NCBI GenBank assembly: GCA_025361465.1
Contig: JANYAG010000208.1
Location: 1 to 13,200, forward strand
Direction: 5' to 3'
From: Gemmatimonadota bacterium
GTDB taxonomy: Bacteria; Gemmatimonadota; Gemmatimonadetes; Gemmatimonadales; GWC2-71-9
Length of the DNA stretch: 13,200 nt
Positions 1 to 7,508 of the stretch are shown here, piece after piece (within the stretch, counting starts at the first letter, position 1; each line of letters begins with the position of its first letter). Below the pieces are notes generated by a model. The model was not told where the DNA came from. It worked only from the letters and a program-made list of their open reading frames with translations, and ran no database searches. Position numbers and translations under genes: made by a program.

Positions 1-1
1 C

Positions 2-1960
2 ACGGTCAGTGCCCAGGCAATCGCCAAGGCGCATCGGCCCGGACTGCAGGCCGTACGGGTCAACCTGCATACGGTGGCAGACGATCGCGACGCCCTTACT
101 CGCGGGCTGACGCAGCTGGGCAATTATCTCGGACTCGTCGCCCTGGCAGCACTCCTGCTGGGCGGGTTGGGCGTGGCCAGTGCGGTCCACGTCTTCATCC
201 GCCAACAACTCGACAGCATCGCCGTGCTGCGTTGCCTCGGAGCGACGTCGGGACAGATTGTCGGCGTCTACCTATTGCAATCGCTGGCCATGGGGCTGCT
301 CGGATCGGTGCTTGGCGCTGCGCTCGGCGTTGCCCTGCAGCAGTTGATGCCCCTGGTCCTGGCGGACTTCATCCCGGTCAACGTCCGCGTCGCGGCCTCG
401 CCTCGCGCATTGACCACCGGCATCGGGCTCGGCCTCTGGACCGCGATGATCTTTGCGATGCAACCGTTGCTTCGCATTCGCGAAATTTCCCCGCTCGCCA
501 CGCTCCGCCGTGACGTTGAACCGGCACGGCCCCGCTGGGATGCCCGGCGCGCACTCGCCGGTCTCGCGATTGCCGCCAGCGTGGTCGGCCTCGCGGCCAT
601 TCAGATCAACTCGCTCAAGCGGGGCGCCTGGTTTGCTGTCGGTGTGGCCACGGCAGTGCTGGTGCTCTGGCTGGCATCGCTCGCCTTGACCATCATCGCC
701 CGGCGCTGGCCCCCCGCCTCGCTGCCCTACCTCTGGCGCCAGGGACTCGCGAACCTGCACCGGCCGGCCAACCAGACGGTCACCGTCGTGATCGCCCTCG
801 GCTTTGGCGCCTTCCTGCTCACGACACTCTTCACCGCCCAGAGCAATCTGCTGCGAACACTCCGGTTCGAGAGCGGCAGCACCCAGGACAACCTGGTGCT
901 CTTTGATATCCAGCCGGACCAGCGTGCCCTGGTTGATTCGGCCCTCCGGCTGGGAGGGGTCGCGCCGGGCAGTTACACCCCAATCGTGCCGATGCGCTTG
1001 TTGCTGGTCAAGGGCGACTCGATCACCACCCTGCTGCGCCGCGCCGCAGCGGCGGGCGACTCGACGGACTCGCTGACCACCGCTCGGCCGACCGGAGAAC
1101 GACGCACTGGCGGTGCTCCCCCGTGGGCACTGCGTCGCGAATACCGGTCGACGTACCGTGGCGCGAAGAACGCCGGCGAACGCCTCACCGCCGGGAGGTG
1201 GTTCGGTTCCGGCCCCCAGGGTACCGGTCGGACCAGCGCAGATCCGGTCGCCATCTCGATGGAGGTGGAACTCGCGACAGACCTCGGGCTGGCCGTCGGA
1301 GACCGGGTCACCTGGGATGTGCAGGGCGCAACGGTCTACAGCCGCATCACCTCGCTTCGGCAAGTCAGCTGGGCGCGCTTCGAACCGAATTTCTTCGTGG
1401 TCTTTGCTCCTGGTGCGATCGACAGCGCACCACAATCGTCGCTGACGATGGTCCGCACCCCGGATGCCGCGGTACGAGGGACGATTCAGCGGTTCCTCGC
1501 CCAGCACGCCTCGAACGTGACCTCGATTGATCTCGGAGAGATCGCCAAGTCGGTGCAGGCCCTGGTGGACCGGATCGTTCTCGCCATCCGGTTCATGGCG
1601 CTCTTCTCGCTCGCCACGGGTGCCGTCGTCCTGGTCGGCGCGATCGCCACGAGTCGCTGGCAGCGCGTGCGTGAAGGCACCCTGCTCCGGACGCTCGGCG
1701 CGACGCGATCGCAGGTGCTGCTCATTCTCTGCGTCGAGTACGCCGCCCTCGGGCTCGGCGCAGCCTTGGTGGCATCGTGCCTCGCCGGCGCCGCCGGTTG
1801 GGCCATCGCCAAGTGGTATTTCGATGCTCGGTTCGTGTTGCCGATCGTTCCGGTCCTGCTGCTGGCCCTCGGACTGGTGATGCTCACCACGGCCGTCGGC
1901 CTGCTCAACTCGCTCGAGGTGCTGCGCCGGCCGCCCCTCGAAGTGCTCCGGGCGGAGTAG
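2..1960 (+). CDS. ABC transporter permease, two FtsX domains (5' end outside window)
   Basis: This is the C-terminal 652 residues of an inner-membrane ABC permease of the YbbP/LolC-like FtsX superfamily. The frame is open from base 2, so the GTG at 74 is only an internal codon and the true start lies upstream. The first FtsX domain (nt about 115-500) has a TM hairpin followed by a cytoplasmic segment containing AVLRCLGATSGQIVGVY. Two further helices follow (nt about 560-700), then another at about 780-840 and a large extracytoplasmic region (nt about 850-1560). The second FtsX domain (nt about 1580-1950) contains GTLLRTLGATRSQV and ends in PPLEVLRAE, a typical FtsX C-terminus. Such permeases work with a separate LolD/YbbA-type ATPase, which would have to be encoded upstream. 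The family extrudes or relocates lipoproteins or hydrophobic molecules, or acts mechanically. The substrate cannot be read from the sequence. The family call is firm; the exact subfamily is not. Confidence 0.88.
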   Translation, partial: TVSAQAIAKAHRPGLQAVRVNLHTVADDRDALTRGLTQLGNYLGLVALAALLLGGLGVASAVHVFIRQQLDSIAVLRCLGATSGQIVGVYLLQSLAMGLLGSVLGAALGVALQQLMPLVLADFIPVNVRVAASPRALTTGIGLGLWTAMIFAMQPLLRIREISPLATLRRDVEPARPRWDARRALAGLAIAASVVGLAAIQINSLKRGAWFAVGVATAVLVLWLASLALTIIARRWPPASLPYLWRQGLANLHRPANQTVTVVIALGFGAFLLTTLFTAQSNLLRTLRFESGSTQDNLVLFDIQPDQRALVDSALRLGGVAPGSYTPIVPMRLLLVKGDSITTLLRRAAAAGDSTDSLTTARPTGERRTGGAPPWALRREYRSTYRGAKNAGERLTAGRWFGSGPQGTGRTSADPVAISMEVELATDLGLAVGDRVTWDVQGATVYSRITSLRQVSWARFEPNFFVVFAPGAIDSAPQSSLTMVRTPDAAVRGTIQRFLAQHASNVTSIDLGEIAKSVQALVDRIVLAIRFMALFSLATGAVVLVGAIATSRWQRVREGTLLRTLGATRSQVLLILCVEYAALGLGAALVASCLAGAAGWAIAKWYFDARFVLPIVPVLLLALGLVMLTTAVGLLNSLEVLRRPPLEVLRAE

Positions 1961-1980
1961 CCGGACCCGCCCGGGTCCGG
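1961..1980 (+). terminator. GC-rich hairpin after the permease gene
   Basis: An 8-bp perfect stem (CCGGACCC at 1961-1968 with GGGTCCGG at 1973-1980) starts immediately after the TAG stop. It has a 4-nt loop and is followed only by a weak CTATCTT, not a U-run. It may be a weak or Rho-assisted terminator. The TATCTT at 1983-1988 could instead be the -10 element for fabI, but no TTGACA-like box lies at the right distance. Confidence 0.4.
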
Positions 1981-2021
1981 GCTATCTTACCGACTCCCAC
2001 TCGAACGAGGAGTTCTTCGGG

Positions 2022-2927
2022 ATGCTTCCCATCGACCTGACCGGCAAGCGTGCCCTCATCGCCGGCGTCGGCGACGACGGCGGATTCGGCTTCGCGATCG
2101 CCAAGGCCATGTTCCAGGCCGGCGCGACGGTGTGCGTGGGTACCTGGCCGCCGGCGATGGGGATCTTCCAGACCTTGCTCGAACGGGGAAAGATCGCCGA
2201 CTCACTCCTGCTGCCTGACGGCACGTCGATGGTCTTCGAGCGGATCTATCCGGTGGACGCGGCCTACGACAGCATGGACCAGGTACCGGCCGAGGTGCGG
2301 GAGCACAAGCGCTATCGCGACCGGGGAGACTTCACCATTGCGGGACTGGTTGCGTCGGTCAGGATGGATTTCGGCGACCAGCCGCTTGACATCGTGGTGC
2401 ATTCACTCGCCAACGGACCTGAGGTTCGCACGCCGCTGATCGATACGTCTCGCCGTGGCTACCTTGAGGCCATCAGCATCTCGGCCTACAGCAATCTGGC
2501 GTTCGTGCGCGAATTCGGACCGCTGATGCGCCCGGGCGGCAGCTTCCTTTCCTTGAGTTACATCGCGGGCCAGCGAGCCATTCCGGGGTATGGCGGTGGC
2601 ATGTCGTCGGCGAAGGCGGCCCTCGAAGCCGATACCCGCACCCTGGCCCATGAAGCGGGGCGCCGGTTCGGCGTCCGCGTCAACACCATTTCGGCAGGGC
2701 CGTTCGCGTCGCGCGCCGCCACCGCGATCGGTTTCGTGCGCACGATGATCAACTACACGCGGATCAACTCGCCGATCATGCGCGACATCGATGCCAGTGA
2801 CGTCGGGCACACCGCTGCGTTCCTCGCGTCGCCCCTTGCCACGGCGATCACCGGCTCCACCGTGTACGTCGACAACGGCTACCACTCCGAAGGCATGGCG
2901 GTCATCGATCCGGCGACCTTCGAATGA
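2022..2927 (+). CDS. fabI: Enoyl-[acyl-carrier-protein] reductase (NADH), plant-type FabI
   Basis: It reduces trans-2-enoyl-ACP with NAD(P)H in the last step of each fatty-acid elongation cycle (cytosolic type II FAS). The 301-residue protein is a short-chain dehydrogenase fold starting LTGKRALIAGVGDDGGFGFA, the nucleotide-binding segment. It has the ENR signature HSLANGPEV at about 127-135. The catalytic residues are visible as Y180, Y190 and K198 in SYIAGQRAIPGYGGGMSSAK. The Tyr-to-Lys gap is eight residues, as in plant and apicomplexan ENR, not seven as in E. coli FabI. The long insert PVDAAYDSMDQVPAEVREHKR (about 77-97) is also a plant-type feature. The ATG at 2022 has GAGGAG at 2007-2012. 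The C-terminus overlaps the next gene by ATGA, implying translational coupling. Assignment is very secure; cofactor preference is inferred. Confidence 0.95.
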   Translation: MLPIDLTGKRALIAGVGDDGGFGFAIAKAMFQAGATVCVGTWPPAMGIFQTLLERGKIADSLLLPDGTSMVFERIYPVDAAYDSMDQVPAEVREHKRYRDRGDFTIAGLVASVRMDFGDQPLDIVVHSLANGPEVRTPLIDTSRRGYLEAISISAYSNLAFVREFGPLMRPGGSFLSLSYIAGQRAIPGYGGGMSSAKAALEADTRTLAHEAGRRFGVRVNTISAGPFASRAATAIGFVRTMINYTRINSPIMRDIDASDVGHTAAFLASPLATAITGSTVYVDNGYHSEGMAVIDPATFE

Positions 2928-3298
2928 CTTCTCGATTTGCCCTCACGACCGCTGCCCTGCTCGCCGGGCTCGGCGTGGCCCTGGGGGCCTTCGGGGCGCA
3001 CGCCCTGCGCGCCCGGCTCGAGCCGCGTGACCTCGAGGTCTTCGAAACCGGCGTCCGGTATCAGATGTACCACGCCTTCGCACTGCTGGCGGTGGCGTGG
3101 CTCCTGTCGCGCAATGTCCCCGGCGCCGCCAGCGCCGGATGGGCGTTCCTGGCCGGCACGCTGCTCTTCTCCGGTTCGCTCTACCTGATGGCGATCGTCG
3201 GCTGGCGCTGGCTCGGCCCGGTGACCCCGCTCGGCGGCGTGGCGTTCCTGGTCGGTTGGGTGCTGCTGGCACTCTCGGCGTCGAAGCTCGAAGCGTAG
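2924..3298 (+). CDS. DUF423 (YgdD-like) small integral membrane protein
   Basis: This 124-residue protein has four predicted helices: about 6-26, 47-65, 70-92 and 100-119. It carries the family pattern GVALGAFGAHAL near residue 17, and RYQMYHAFALL, where the Tyr/His pair is conserved. Length matches the DUF423 family, which has no established function. Its ATG lies inside the fabI stop (ATGA overlap), so the two are probably translated from one message. This may only reflect compact packing and does not show a role in lipid synthesis. Family assignment is confident; function is unknown. Confidence 0.85.
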   Translation: MTSRFALTTAALLAGLGVALGAFGAHALRARLEPRDLEVFETGVRYQMYHAFALLAVAWLLSRNVPGAASAGWAFLAGTLLFSGSLYLMAIVGWRWLGPVTPLGGVAFLVGWVLLALSASKLEA

Positions 3299-3322
3299 TC
3301 ACGCCGCCCTGGAGGTGGCCTG

Positions 3323-3943
3323 GTGAAGTACCGCACGCTCCTCCCGATCCTGGACCAGTGGTTCGCCGCGGGATCAACCCGCGCGGGTCCTGGTGTCGTC
3401 CCCTGCCGCGCCGGCTGCACCGCCTGCTGCCACGGACCGTTCGATATCTCTCCCGCCGATGCCCGCCTGGTGGCGCATGCAGTTGACCGGCTCGATGCGG
3501 ACCAGCGCACCGCATTGCACCAGCGTGCCGAAGCCCAACTCGCCCGATATCGCGAAGTGGTCCCTGCCTGGGGCCCACCCTGGGATGTCGCCGCGCTCGG
3601 CGATGAGGCGTTCGACGATCTCGTGGAGACGCTTGCTGGGTTGCCCTGCCCCGCGCTCGGAGCGGATGGCGCCTGCGTCATCTATGCGCATCGTCCCGCC
3701 ACCTGCCGGATGATCGGGCTCCCGATGGTCAACGAAGACGGCGACATCCTCGAAAACACCTGTCCCATCCAGGGAAACTTCCCCGAATACGCCGTGCTTG
3801 CGCCGGTGCCGTTCGATCTCGAGCAATTCGAGTCGGAGGCCGAGGCGTGCGATGACGGGGCGATGGACGCAGGGTGGGGCATCACGACGGTGGCGGGGGC
3901 GGTGGCGTGTGCGCCAGCTCCGGCGCCACAGGCACCGGGTTGA
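3323..3943 (+). CDS. YkgJ-family cysteine-cluster protein (putative metal/Fe-S binding)
   Basis: The 206-residue soluble protein carries the YkgJ/UPF0153 signature. The N-terminal cluster PCRAGCTACC gives Cys 28, 32, 35 and 36. A second group is C109, C118 and C128 in PCP...GACVIYAHRPATCR, with a further C147 in ENTCP. In this family the clustered cysteines are thought to bind zinc or an Fe-S cluster; the biochemical role is not established. The GTG start at 3323 is supported by GGAGG at 3311-3315 with 7-nt spacing. It lies 24 nt after the DUF423 gene and so is probably in the same operon. The last 20 residues (Ala/Pro-rich) look disordered. The protein could be a metallochaperone or an oxidoreductase accessory; nothing local decides between them. 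Confidence 0.8.
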   Translation: MKYRTLLPILDQWFAAGSTRAGPGVVPCRAGCTACCHGPFDISPADARLVAHAVDRLDADQRTALHQRAEAQLARYREVVPAWGPPWDVAALGDEAFDDLVETLAGLPCPALGADGACVIYAHRPATCRMIGLPMVNEDGDILENTCPIQGNFPEYAVLAPVPFDLEQFESEAEACDDGAMDAGWGITTVAGAVACAPAPAPQAPG

Positions 3944-3987
3944 TCCACACCGGCAACCGGCACATCACATCGCACCCGTGAGGAAGC

Positions 3988-4545
3988 ATGGCAACCTGTC
4001 AGAAGTGCGGCGCCGAGCTCCTGCCCGCCTTTGCCTATTGCGGCATGTGCGGAACCAAGGTGTCAACGGGCGGAGGGAAGGCGACCCGCCACATCATCAG
4101 TGGGATCTTCACCCACATTCCCCATCCCCACATTGCGGCGCGCGAGCAGATTCAGCCGACCACCGTGGCGGGCATGCACTCGCGGGAAAACCTGGTCGAA
4201 CGGTTCAACGCCTACCTCGCGGTGAAGATCACTGGTGGCGTCGGCACGATGTGGTGTGCCTACCTCTTCGCCCTCCTCGCCCTGATCAGCCTCCCCGAAG
4301 CCCTCAGGGGCGGCACGGCCACCACGATCTCCTGGATCGCGCAGACGTTCCTGCAGCTGGTGCTGCTGTCGATCATCATCGTCGGGCAGAAGGTCTCTTC
4401 GGAGGCGTCCGATGAGCGGGCCCTGAACACCTACAACGACGCCGAAGCCGTCCTGCACGAGGCCATCCAGATCCAGGAGCACCTTGCGGCCCAGGATGCC
4501 CTGCTCACCCGTCTGGTCGAAGCGCAGTCAACCGGCACGAAGTAG
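3988..4545 (+). CDS. Zinc-ribbon membrane protein with coiled-coil tail (DUF1003-like C-terminal part)
   Basis: The 185-residue protein starts with a zinc ribbon, CQKC at 4-7 and CGMC at 18-21. A His-rich linker (HIPHPHIAAR, about 43-52) follows. Two predicted helices come next (about 84-104 and 115-133), then a charged, heptad-like tail (about 135-178: SSEASDERALNTYNDAEAVL and so on). The second helix plus tail resembles DUF1003 proteins, in which a membrane hairpin is followed by a long polar helix. That resemblance is by eye only. The ATG at 3988 has AGGA at 3981-3984. It follows the YkgJ-like gene by 44 nt and is the last gene of this plus-strand run. Cysteine-rich neighbours and a His-rich linker hint at a metal-related role, but no function can be assigned. 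Confidence 0.7.
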   Translation: MATCQKCGAELLPAFAYCGMCGTKVSTGGGKATRHIISGIFTHIPHPHIAAREQIQPTTVAGMHSRENLVERFNAYLAVKITGGVGTMWCAYLFALLALISLPEALRGGTATTISWIAQTFLQLVLLSIIIVGQKVSSEASDERALNTYNDAEAVLHEAIQIQEHLAAQDALLTRLVEAQSTGTK

Positions 4546-4556
4546 CTTCGGCCACG

Positions 4557-4597
4557 GCATGAAGGCCGGCCCCCTGTTGAGGAGCCGGCCTTCATGC
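4557..4597. terminator. Bidirectional hairpin between convergent genes
   Basis: A perfect 14-bp inverted repeat, GCATGAAGGCCGGC (4557-4570) and its complement (4584-4597), with a 13-nt loop, lies in the 80-bp gap between the converging zinc-ribbon gene (stop 4545) and oxidase subunit IV gene (stop 4626). Neither side has a U-run. It may act with Rho or as a 3'-end stabiliser, and position supports use from both directions. Confidence 0.65.
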
Positions 4598-4625
4598 TGT
4601 CCACGAGTCACCGTTCACGCTGTTG

Positions 4626-4997
4626 CTACCACGGCACCCCGCCCCACCACCACAACGTCCTGTTGTACGTGAACAAGGTGAACAGCGCCATGATGACGAT
4701 CGTGGCGAGCACGAGCGAGAAGCCGAACAGCCACTGCAGCACCTTCAGGTCGAACTTGAGGTGCATGTAGAACATCGCCACCAGCCAGAACTTGAAGGCG
4801 GACAGGACGAGGAGCAGCTGGACGAACCAGGGCGACAGCGAGGTCGACAGGCCGGGCATCGACGCCTTCAGGTGGCCAAAGCAGGCTTCGTAGAGCAGCA
4901 CTTCCATCGCGGTCAGGGCAAACAGGACGACCGCGATTCGGATGTACTCCGCCGAGGCCGTGTGGGCCCCCACCCCTTCTGCATGATGATCGCTCAT
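4626..4997 (-). CDS. ctaF: Cytochrome c oxidase subunit IV (prokaryotic, caa3-type)
   Basis: This small 123-residue subunit of the aa3/caa3 oxidase has three predicted helices: about 18-40, 57-79 and 86-108. The segment FKFWLVAMFYMHLKFD is the hallmark of the COX4_pro family (PF03626). The subunit is not catalytic; it stabilises assembly of subunit I with copper. The ATG at 4997 lies 4 nt after the subunit III stop, so it is the last cistron of the operon. The His/Asp-rich N-terminus (MSDHHAEG) is common in such subunits. Downstream is the shared hairpin terminator. Confidence 0.9.
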   Translation of the reverse strand: MSDHHAEGVGAHTASAEYIRIAVVLFALTAMEVLLYEACFGHLKASMPGLSTSLSPWFVQLLLVLSAFKFWLVAMFYMHLKFDLKVLQWLFGFSLVLATIVIMALFTLFTYNRTLWWWGGVPW

Positions 4998-5001
4998 ATG
5001 G

Positions 5002-5622
5002 TCAGCGTCCCAGGCTCATCAGGTAGACAACGGGGAAGATGATGATCCACACCACGTCGACGAAGTGCCAGTAGAGCGCGGCGATTTCGAGGTTCAGCGC
5101 CTTCGCCGGGGGAATGCGGCCCTTCCAGGCGTCCTTCAGCAGCGTCGCCAGCCAGAGCGTGCCGACCGCCACGTGGGTGCCGTGGAAGCCGGTCAGCGTG
5201 TAGAAGCTTGAGGCGAACAGATTGGTGGTGTACCCCAGGTGCTTCTCGGTGACGAAATGGGTGAACTCGTACACCTGCATCCCGACGAAGAAGACGCCGC
5301 AGAGCACCGTGAGCGAGAGCCACCGCAGGAGCTTCTTCCGATCGCCCTGCTGCGCCCCGTTGAGCGCCATCACGACGAAGAACGACGAGAAGAGCAGGAC
5401 CGCGGTCCCGGCGGTCACCAGCGGCACGCCGAAGACATCCTTGGGGCCGGGGCCCTTGGCGTGGCTGTCGCGGTAGATCACGAACGTCGAGATCAGCGTC
5501 GCGAAGAACATGCATTCGGAGGCGATGAACACCCACATCGCCAGTTTCCGGGAAGGCACCGGCATCGACGTGTGGTGAGCGCCCGCGTCGTGCGCGTGGA
5601 GGTCGAGAGCAGCAGTCGTCAT
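5002..5622 (-). CDS. ctaE: Cytochrome c oxidase subunit III (short, caa3-type)
   Basis: This is a 206-residue heme-copper oxidase subunit III. It has five predicted helices rather than the seven of mitochondrial-type subunit III, consistent with the caa3 layout in which subunit I carries two extra helices. Motifs are KLAMWVFIASECMFFATLIS, where the conserved Glu lies in the first helix, and GFHGTHVAVGTLWL and YWHFVDVVWIIIFPVVYL toward the C-terminus. The start is set at the ATG at 5622 (MTTAALDLHAHDAG). The longer frame to 5730 would overlap subunit I with non-homologous sequence. GAGGA of TGAGGA, which overlaps the subunit I stop, lies 10 nt upstream, so translation is probably coupled. Confidence 0.93.
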   Translation of the reverse strand: MTTAALDLHAHDAGAHHTSMPVPSRKLAMWVFIASECMFFATLISTFVIYRDSHAKGPGPKDVFGVPLVTAGTAVLLFSSFFVVMALNGAQQGDRKKLLRWLSLTVLCGVFFVGMQVYEFTHFVTEKHLGYTTNLFASSFYTLTGFHGTHVAVGTLWLATLLKDAWKGRIPPAKALNLEIAALYWHFVDVVWIIIFPVVYLMSLGR

Positions 5623-5635
5623 CGCGCGCGTGTCC

Positions 5636-7495
5636 TCACGTCGTCGGAGCGTGGCCGTCAACCGGCTCGTACGCCCACTTGTAGATGCCATACAGGGTGA
5701 TCGCGAACCCGGCGATCGAGATCGGACCAAACGGGAAGGCGGAGGCGTGCTTCACCATGATGCCCACCAGGAAGGTCAGGAAGCCGACCGAGACGATCAG
5801 CGGCCACCACGACGGTGCCGGCAGGTGGATCCCCTCGCCGCTGACCCGCGGCGGTTCCGGCAGCACCTTCACCCCGGCCGCCCGCTTGAGGCCCCAGAGC
5901 GGGTCCTTTTCGGTCACGATCGGCTCGACGGCGAAGTTCCACTCCTGGGGCGGTGAGGGAATCGACCATTCCAGGGTGGCGCCATTCCATGGATCGGCCG
6001 GCGCTTGGGCGCCGCTGCGCCAGGTCTTGATGATGTTGTAGCTGAAGATCAGGAACGACGACCCGAGCAGGAACGCGCCCACCGTCGACAGCAGGTTGAG
6101 GGTGTCGAAGCCGAGCCCGGCCGGGTAGGAGTAGATCCGGCGCGGCATGCCGAGCAGGCCGACGAAGTGCATCGGGAAGAACGTCAGGTTGAAGCCGGCG
6201 AGCATCACCCAGAAGTGGGCCTTGCCCAGCCCCTCGTCGAGCAGCTTCCCGAACATCTTCGGCCACCAGTAGTAGGCGCCGGCGGTGAGCGAGAAGATCG
6301 AGCCGCCGAAGAGCACATAGTGGAAGTGGGCCACCACGAAGTAGCTGTCGGTCTGCTGCAGGTCGGCCGGCGCCACCGCGTGAATCACGCCGGAGAGGCC
6401 GCCCATGATGAACATCGCGATGAAGCCGAGGGCGAAATAGAGCGGCGTCTTGAACTGCAGCGACCCGCCCCAGAGCGTGCCGATCCAGTTGAAGATCTTC
6501 ACCCCCGTGGGGATCGCGATCAGCATGGTCGCCAGCGAGAAGAACGAGTCGGCCAGCGGCCCCATGCCGGTGGCGAACATGTGGTGCGACCAGACGCCGA
6601 AGCCGAGGAAGGCGATGAACGCCATCGAGAAGACCATCGCGCTGTAACCGAAGAGCGGCTTGCGCGCGAACACCGGCAGGATCTCGGAGACAATGCCGAA
6701 CGCCGGCAGGATCAGGATGTACACCTCGGGGTGCCCGAACACCCAGAAGAGGTGCTGCCACAGCATCGGGTCGCCGTTGGCGGTCAGGTTGAAGAACGAG
6801 GTGCCGAAGGTGCGGTCCAGCATCAGGTAGATCAGCGCCACCGTGATGACCGGGAACGAGAGCAGCACCAGCACCTGCGTCACCAGCACGGCCCACACGA
6901 AGATCGGCATCCGCATCAGCGTCATGCCGCGGGCGCGCATATTCAGGATCGTCGTGAAGAAGTTCACGCCCGCCGCGAGCGACGCCACGCCGAGGATCTG
7001 CAGGCCGATGACCCAGAAATCCATGTTGTGGCCCGGGGCATACATCCGGGACGACAACGGCGCGTACCCGAACCAGCCGCCATTGGGCGCGGCGCCAAGG
7101 AGGAACGAGAAGTTCAGGAAGAGGCCGCCCAGGATGAAGATCCAGAGCGACATCGCATTGAGGCGCGGGAACGCCACGTCGCGCGCGCCGATCAGCAGCG
7201 GCACGAAGAAGTTGAAGAACATCGCGCTGATCGGCATCACGGCCAGGAAGATCATCGTCGTGCCGTGCATCGTGAACAGCTGATTGTAGAAGTCCGGCGT
7301 CACCAGGTGGTTGTCGGGTCGCATCAACTGGGTCCGGATCACCAGCGCTTCCAGGCCGCCGATCAGGAAGAAGATGAACGCCGACGCGCCATACATGATG
7401 CCGATCTTCTTGTGGTCGACCGTCGTCAGCCATTCCACCAGCACGCTGCGCTTGGCAGCCGTCGCGTGGCCGTACTCGAGTGCGGAAGTAGCCAT
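5636..7495 (-). CDS. ctaD: Cytochrome c oxidase subunit I, type A1 heme-copper oxidase
   Basis: This catalytic subunit reduces O2 to water and pumps protons. All metal ligands are visible in the 619-residue protein. Low-spin heme a is held by H77 (TMHGTTM) and H392. High-spin heme a3 is held by H390 (VVAHFHY). CuB is held by H255, H304 and H305 (GHPEVY; SHHMF), with the His-Tyr cross-link pair H255/Y259. D-channel residue D106 (GARDVAFPRLN), E257 in GHPEVY and K-channel K333 (IPTGVKIFNW) place it in type A1. The C-terminal extension with two extra helices (about 568-610, after SWWPLIVSVGF) matches Bacillus caa3 CtaD in length and layout. The ATG at 7495 has GGGGA 9 nt upstream, and the gene starts 13 nt after the subunit II stop. 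No missing residues or frameshifts are seen. Confidence 0.98.
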   Translation of the reverse strand: MATSALEYGHATAAKRSVLVEWLTTVDHKKIGIMYGASAFIFFLIGGLEALVIRTQLMRPDNHLVTPDFYNQLFTMHGTTMIFLAVMPISAMFFNFFVPLLIGARDVAFPRLNAMSLWIFILGGLFLNFSFLLGAAPNGGWFGYAPLSSRMYAPGHNMDFWVIGLQILGVASLAAGVNFFTTILNMRARGMTLMRMPIFVWAVLVTQVLVLLSFPVITVALIYLMLDRTFGTSFFNLTANGDPMLWQHLFWVFGHPEVYILILPAFGIVSEILPVFARKPLFGYSAMVFSMAFIAFLGFGVWSHHMFATGMGPLADSFFSLATMLIAIPTGVKIFNWIGTLWGGSLQFKTPLYFALGFIAMFIMGGLSGVIHAVAPADLQQTDSYFVVAHFHYVLFGGSIFSLTAGAYYWWPKMFGKLLDEGLGKAHFWVMLAGFNLTFFPMHFVGLLGMPRRIYSYPAGLGFDTLNLLSTVGAFLLGSSFLIFSYNIIKTWRSGAQAPADPWNGATLEWSIPSPPQEWNFAVEPIVTEKDPLWGLKRAAGVKVLPEPPRVSGEGIHLPAPSWWPLIVSVGFLTFLVGIMVKHASAFPFGPISIAGFAITLYGIYKWAYEPVDGHAPTT

Positions 7496-7508
7496 GAGTC
7501 TCTATCCC

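Noticed and set aside
74..76. GTG at 74 as the start of the ABC permease
   Set aside because: The frame is open back to base 2 with plausible protein, and an FtsX permease should have a longer N-terminal part, so the gene is cut by the window edge.
272..1507. 411-codon minus-strand frame opposite the ABC permease
   Set aside because: It is an antisense shadow with compositionally biased sequence and no motifs, lying wholly inside a clear FtsX permease gene.
5658..7433. Second long minus-strand frame inside subunit I
   Set aside because: It is an out-of-frame shadow of ctaD caused by GC-biased codon use, with Arg/Pro/Ala-rich composition and no domain.
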